A stretch of 64,000 bases of DNA from Cricetomys ansorgei (taxonomy: Eukaryota; Chordata; Mammalia; Rodentia; Nesomyidae): positions 25,445,501 through 25,509,500 of the forward strand of contig JAMJFZ010000239.1 of the NCBI GenBank assembly GCA_026225945.1, read 5' to 3'. This document shows positions 59,693 to 64,000 of the stretch, in pieces; positions within the stretch are counted from its first letter, which is position 1, and each line of letters starts with the position of its first letter. The notes beneath the pieces are model-generated. The model saw only the letters and a list, made by a program, of their open reading frames with translations. It was not told the DNA's origin and searched no databases. The translations under genes were made by a program, and so were the position numbers.

Positions 59693-60317
59693 TCTTCGAA
59701 ACATGTAGGCTTTTGAGCTCACATCCTAGAAAGTCCAACTCAACAGTGGGGGACAGAGCCCTCGTTTCTGTTTCCTGCAGGGTTTTCAGACAGTCTTTAC
59801 ATGGGAAAATTCATTGGAGAGATGGCGATTTGAAACAGAGGTCATCAGTGAACAGCCTGCGTCGCATTCCTATGTTAGGAAAGAAAATCTTGTCGAGTTT
59901 TCTTCAGCTCTGGGTAGATAGGCAAATATTTCTTTATCGCATCGTTGGTACTCCTTACCTCCCTTTCTTGTTCCCAGAACCCCTGTCCCAGCCAGAACAT
60001 GGAGATTTGCTATCCCTGGAATTTGCCACGCTCACCCACCTAACTCCTTGCGTGCACACCTCTTGCTTGGGAGACCTCAGGGAAGACTTGGCAGTGCTGA
60101 GGATCGTGAACACTGACTTGAAACCCAGGTTGAACCCTGTGTGTTTGGTCTGAGTTTTGGAGGAGCTTCTAAGCAGCTTCAGTTCGTCCAAAGTTAGATT
60201 CCAAGACAGAGAGAAAAACCTAATTAAAAATCTTGCCAACAGTCCATGCTTAGGTGTGATGGGTGAGATCTGACTTGGATATGTAGCACTGGCTGCTACC
60301 ATGGGAACATTTTGTTT

Positions 60318-60420
60318 TTTTAAGGGTTTTTCACTCTATTGCCCAGGGTAGCTTTGAACTCATGGCAATCCTCCCGTTTCCGTGTTGGAACTTTATGTGT
60401 GTGCTATCGCTAAGACAGTG
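60318..60420 (-). mobile_element. B1-like SINE, old
   Basis: 'ttcactctattgcccagggt', 'agctttgaactcatggcaat'. Confidence 0.6.
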
Positions 60421-61594
60421 GCCAAGGAAATAGGTCAAGAAAAAAGGAATACAAGTCAATGCCTCCTGATGTGACCAAACTGGTTGCTTTAATTTCTTGT
60501 ACTTCCTCCTTTACCACCTTATTTATCTGCTCTGAGTTTTTTGGGTTTTTTCTTGTAGTGGTTTTTAATAAACTGGGTCAGCAAGGAATTTTTCTATTTT
60601 GTCTCCTAGTCCCAATTTTGAGAAACTCCTACCCAAGCCTTTCTGCCACTTGCATCAGCCTTCTATTAATTTTCTAATTTAAAAAAATTACATTTATTTA
60701 TTTATTTTCTAAGCCATAGACTGATCCCTGATTCCTACTTGCATTGTTCTGTTAGGGCTAACTTGACTTAGAAACAAACTTGCCCCTAGAGTTCCGTCTG
60801 ATGACTTCTTGCTGTTCAACACCTTGCAGGACTCACCCAACGTTCCCTCACTCCTGTCCAAGCTGGGCTGGTCACACTCTAGTTGTTATATGTATGTGCA
60901 TGTATATGCTCTGCCTCTCATCTCCTACCCATTAGGTCCTTCTCAGACTCAACCAACCTAGGTGGGCCTTGCCTCCTCCTCTACCCGGTAAGTGCTGAGT
61001 TCAGGCAACATTTCAGGCTTTCCCAGGCAAATGAGGGAGCAGCCCTGGCCTCCATGGGTCTGTGCTTCATAGTAAACTCTCCTTTTTCCTGGAGGTGGTT
61101 CACTGGTATTCACGTGCTACCCTTTCCATTGGGTGTTTAAGCAATAAGCACTATAGGAAGACTCAAGTTCTACTATGGAAAGAGCCCATCCCCCTTCCTC
61201 CTTGCAAGCTCTTTCACTAGAAGCCTGTTTCCTTCCTCCACCAGGATGAACTAAAGCAAAACTGAGCTGTAGTCAGTGCTCCCTGGAGAAACTTCCAGGA
61301 AGAAATTTTCTTTCACCATCTCCATTTAGAAGCCAATAAAATCCCCCTCTAATATATCCAATAGAAAAAAAAAAGGTATAATAAAAACAGCCACCAGGGG
61401 TTCATTAACCTAAAAAGGGTGGGGCCCCATCTGCTTTAAGGGAAGCACCATTTCCACTTTCATGCTTTCATTTCATAGTGAGCCAATATAAAGTGTGGAC
61501 CATGAGATGCTGAAGACCAGAGTCCAACCTATGAGTTACAAGGGCCTCATTAGAGTCTAATACCATGGGCAAAACCTAGAAATCTTGCTGTTGG

Positions 61595-61596
<2 letters not shown>
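60421..61596. other. Unassigned intergenic stretch
   Basis: Contains GGGTGGGGCC at 61418-61427, Sp1-like but isolated. No exon recognised. Confidence 0.35.
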
Positions 61597-61633
<37 letters not shown>

Positions 61634-61712
61634 TGTGTTGGGGATCAAACCCAGAGCCTTACATATTCGAGATGAGCACTCTACAACTGACCTACACCCT
61701 CCAGCCTCTGTC
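61597..61712 (-). mobile_element. (GT)n followed by ID/B4-type SINE
   Basis: A (GT)n run at 61597-61630, then 'ggggatcaaacccagagcct' and 'gcactctacaactgacctac', the reverse ID head. Confidence 0.7.
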
Positions 61713-62810
61713 TTGTTTGAAATTCTGTCAATAATGTTGATATAGAGTCAGACTTAGGAAAGACTGCCAAAGAGTGAAGGCTCTCATTGTTTAAGTTGCC
61801 TCATTGGACATTTTTCTTCTGCCCTAACTCTCATCCCAAGCAATTCTTATAGATTAGATCCTTTTCAGGAGTAATCAACCACACACACCCTGGCAGATGG
61901 GCAGTAAAAAATGATGATCTTGGTTTTCCAAACTGGAAACACAGGCCTTACCTGGGCAAAGGGAGTTCCCTGGATTTCTGGGGCCAGTGAAGGAGGAGGG
62001 AGAACAGGTCTCTGATGCAATTGATTAGATCAAAGGGGATTTTTTGTCCCGTGTCAGGAGGTTTTCTGCATAATGTGTACCTTGTTGGACACCAGGTTAT
62101 TAAGTGCTATGGTCATCTTGGCTGTTCCTCTCTAGGCTACCACTTACTGGCAACAGGGAAAGAGATGGGTCTTCTTTCATCTTAGCCTCTTTGTTTTCAA
62201 GATCTTTCTGTGGTTACTTGCATAAAATTGCAACCCAGCCATTCCTTTATAATTATACCAGGAATGGTCAGAGGAGTAATTATTTCATTTAGTCAAGCAG
62301 CAGAAGGATAATTCACCAGGAGGACAATTTTAGGCAATGGTTACTGAATCTGACTAAGTGTCCAGGCTCTGGGAATGCCCTTGCTAAGTTAGGCCTCTGT
62401 TCAATTCTGGGCCTTCACATCTGGGGAGGGATGGAGCCTCCAAGGCTATTTTTAAAAAGTTCCAAAGCCAGTTAGAGGATGAGTTCTGAGTAAGAACCAC
62501 TTGGTTAGTGTTCTCTTGCGGAGTTCTCAAAGTCTCCCCAGGTGGTGGTGGGTGTAAAAGTGCATATTTATGTCCAGTTCCATGGGATTCTGTTTCTGGC
62601 TAAGGTACAAGAGTAGACATTCCTAACAGCCTACAGGGTGCTTCCGGGGCCAGTGGGCAGAATGTCACAGTGCTCTGTTTGGCAGGAAGGAGCAGAAGAG
62701 GAAGAGAACATGGCCCATTTGTGGGGTTCAGGAGTCACCTGTCTGGGCTAGCTGGGAAGTTTCTCTGATGTTGCACCTTCAGGAACCTCAGAAACTAATT
62801 TAACACACTT
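61713..62810. other. Unassigned intergenic stretch
   Basis: Single-copy-looking sequence with no recognised exon or repeat. Confidence 0.35.
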
Positions 62811-62950
62811 GCACACACACACACACACACACAGACACACACACACATATATATAGACACATACAGACACACACAGAGTCACAAGAGAGAGGGGAAGCAG
62901 GGAGAGGGAGGGAGGGAGAAGGGAGGGGACTTCAGGAACAGGGTGGGCTT
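62811..62950. repeat. (CA)n followed by purine-rich (GGGA)n
   Basis: CA units with GACA breaks to about 62880, then GAGAGG and GGGA units. Confidence 0.93.
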
Positions 62951-64000
62951 CTGCTGTACTTTCTAATCAAAACATCTCCCTGGCTTTCCTGCCTTCCATG
63001 GCCCTTTGGCTTCTCTGCTTCCCTTTTAGCTCTAACTTTTTAATTTTTAGCTCTAATTTTTATATTTTTGCTGGAATTATTTTTATATGATGAATTTTTG
63101 TTTCTCCACTGTTTGCTATTTTCCCACACCAAACCTAGGTTCCTGTGCAAAGGATGTAAAGATTGTTATCATGTAGCCCTTGAGCATTAACAACCTCATC
63201 TTCTATGCTGATTCGTGGGTGATCCGAGAGTGGGGTGAAGAAACGCCTCTGCCTGCAACTTCCCCTTGATGACCTCTTTGTGCACTCATCGACTCTCGAT
63301 TCTAGGCTGAGGTGTGATTCACTGTGGCTCTCCCAGTATGCCCCCTGAGTTTTGGACACACTTGTGTGAGAATGTTACTCTATAGTACATTTGTTTATTT
63401 AAAAGTTTATCCTCCTCGCTGCCAAGGCACCACATTTCGGTATTATCCCTAGTATCATCAAGAGTAAACATCAGTGTAGTAGCTATCCTGTGTCTCAAGG
63501 TGCTCTGCTTTGTGGTGCATACGAGTAAATTCCCAGTATGTGACTGAAGTCATCTGTGCTTGTGGAAAACAGCTGTCCAATGTGAGCAGATGGGCGTGTC
63601 TCCCTTGATAGTCAGGGCTTTATAGGAGGCACATACGCTTTCTAAATACTTGTTGAATGAATGAATGAGTGGTAACATAAGTAATGATGGACTTTTGAGA
63701 AAATTAAATAACTTCCACCGTTTCTACCCACAAAGCTGACTTCAGGGGATCCTGGGCAGTATTCCCCACTGTAGACAGGGGGAAAAGGGAGGGCTTTGAA
63801 GTGAATCCTCATATATTTTTTCCCCTTTGAGAATTAGTTCTCCCATTGCAAGCCCCAATAGGAAACACAGCAAATGGACATTAAAAGAATACATGTATGT
63901 GAAAGCCATATAGAGCTTAGATGCTGAATTTATAAGATCAATATAACCAATGACTTTTCTAATTATTTCTCAATGTCATTGTAAAAGTACAGTAATTGAA
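62951..64000. other. Unassigned intergenic stretch
   Basis: T-rich near-duplicate 'tagctctaa-ttttta' units at 63025-63065 and a MIR tail at 63640. No exon recognised. Confidence 0.35.
63640..63672 (+). mobile_element. MIR 3' tail
   Basis: 'taaatacttgttgaatgaat' is the conserved MIR end; the rest of the element is not clear. Confidence 0.45.

Noticed and set aside
59713..60153. 146-codon ORF on the + strand
   Set aside because: No recognised domain, a competing 115-codon ORF on the opposite strand, and no promoter or poly(A) context. Not impossible, but unsupported.
50594..64000. Search for exons of the neighbouring cluster genes Fabp4, Fabp9 or Pmp2
   Set aside because: No second FABP signature (G-T-W-K..E-N-F, T-R-x-Y) with splice sites was found on either strand.

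Overview
The window is nuclear DNA of a muroid rodent. It carries many rodent-specific SINEs (B1, B2/B3/B4 and ID types), rodent L1 3' UTR sequence, RMER1-type and URR1-type repeats and long (GT)n, (TATC)n and (GA)n microsatellites, on a background of very old mammalian MIR, L1M and MER5-type fossils. Family names are from memory and were not checked against a library. Several B1 copies read 'ctctgtgagt' and 'ttacaacagag', which looks more rat/cricetid than laboratory mouse, but the species is not proven. There are no bacterial-type operons, CRISPR arrays, rRNA genes or true tRNA genes.

One protein-coding gene can be supported. It is an intact four-exon fatty-acid-binding-protein gene on the + strand (coding 45168-50143), best matched to Fabp12. 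The exon sizes (73, 173, 102 and 51 coding nt), intron phases, 132-residue product, FABP signature and carboxylate-binding Arg/Arg/Tyr are all present. Two things are odd: intron 2 has a GC (not GT) 5' splice site, and a 480-bp LTR-like block with its own TATA box ends about 300 bp before the start codon.

Layout. 1-24 kb: intergenic, with B1/B3/B2 SINEs, an RMER1 pair (9.3-10.0 kb), a 106-nt pure pyrimidine tract (2.5 kb), a 29-bp minisatellite (11.5 kb) and a URR1-type DNA element (19.7 kb). 24.4-25.2 kb: low-repeat segment with CpGs, two GC boxes, a CRE-like site and a donor-like site, a candidate distal promoter or enhancer. 25.9-27 kb: B1 copies, one with a 29-bp unit expanded to five copies, then an RMER1 copy. 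27.5-29.4 kb: antisense L1 3' end. 30-38.8 kb: dense SINE, RMER1 and fossil repeats. 39.1-40.2 kb: sense L1 3' UTR. 44.4-44.9 kb: LTR. 45.2-50.2 kb: Fabp12. 50.3-64 kb: intergenic, with old repeats (MIR, L1M), SINEs and a G-rich run at 56.5 kb.

In known mammalian genomes Fabp12 lies in a cluster with Fabp4, Fabp9, Pmp2 and Fabp5, next to Impa1. No exon of these neighbours was recognised here, so the window appears to cover only the Fabp12 end of the cluster. No new multi-gene system was found; the points of interest are the splice site, the LTR next to the gene and several unusual repeat structures.
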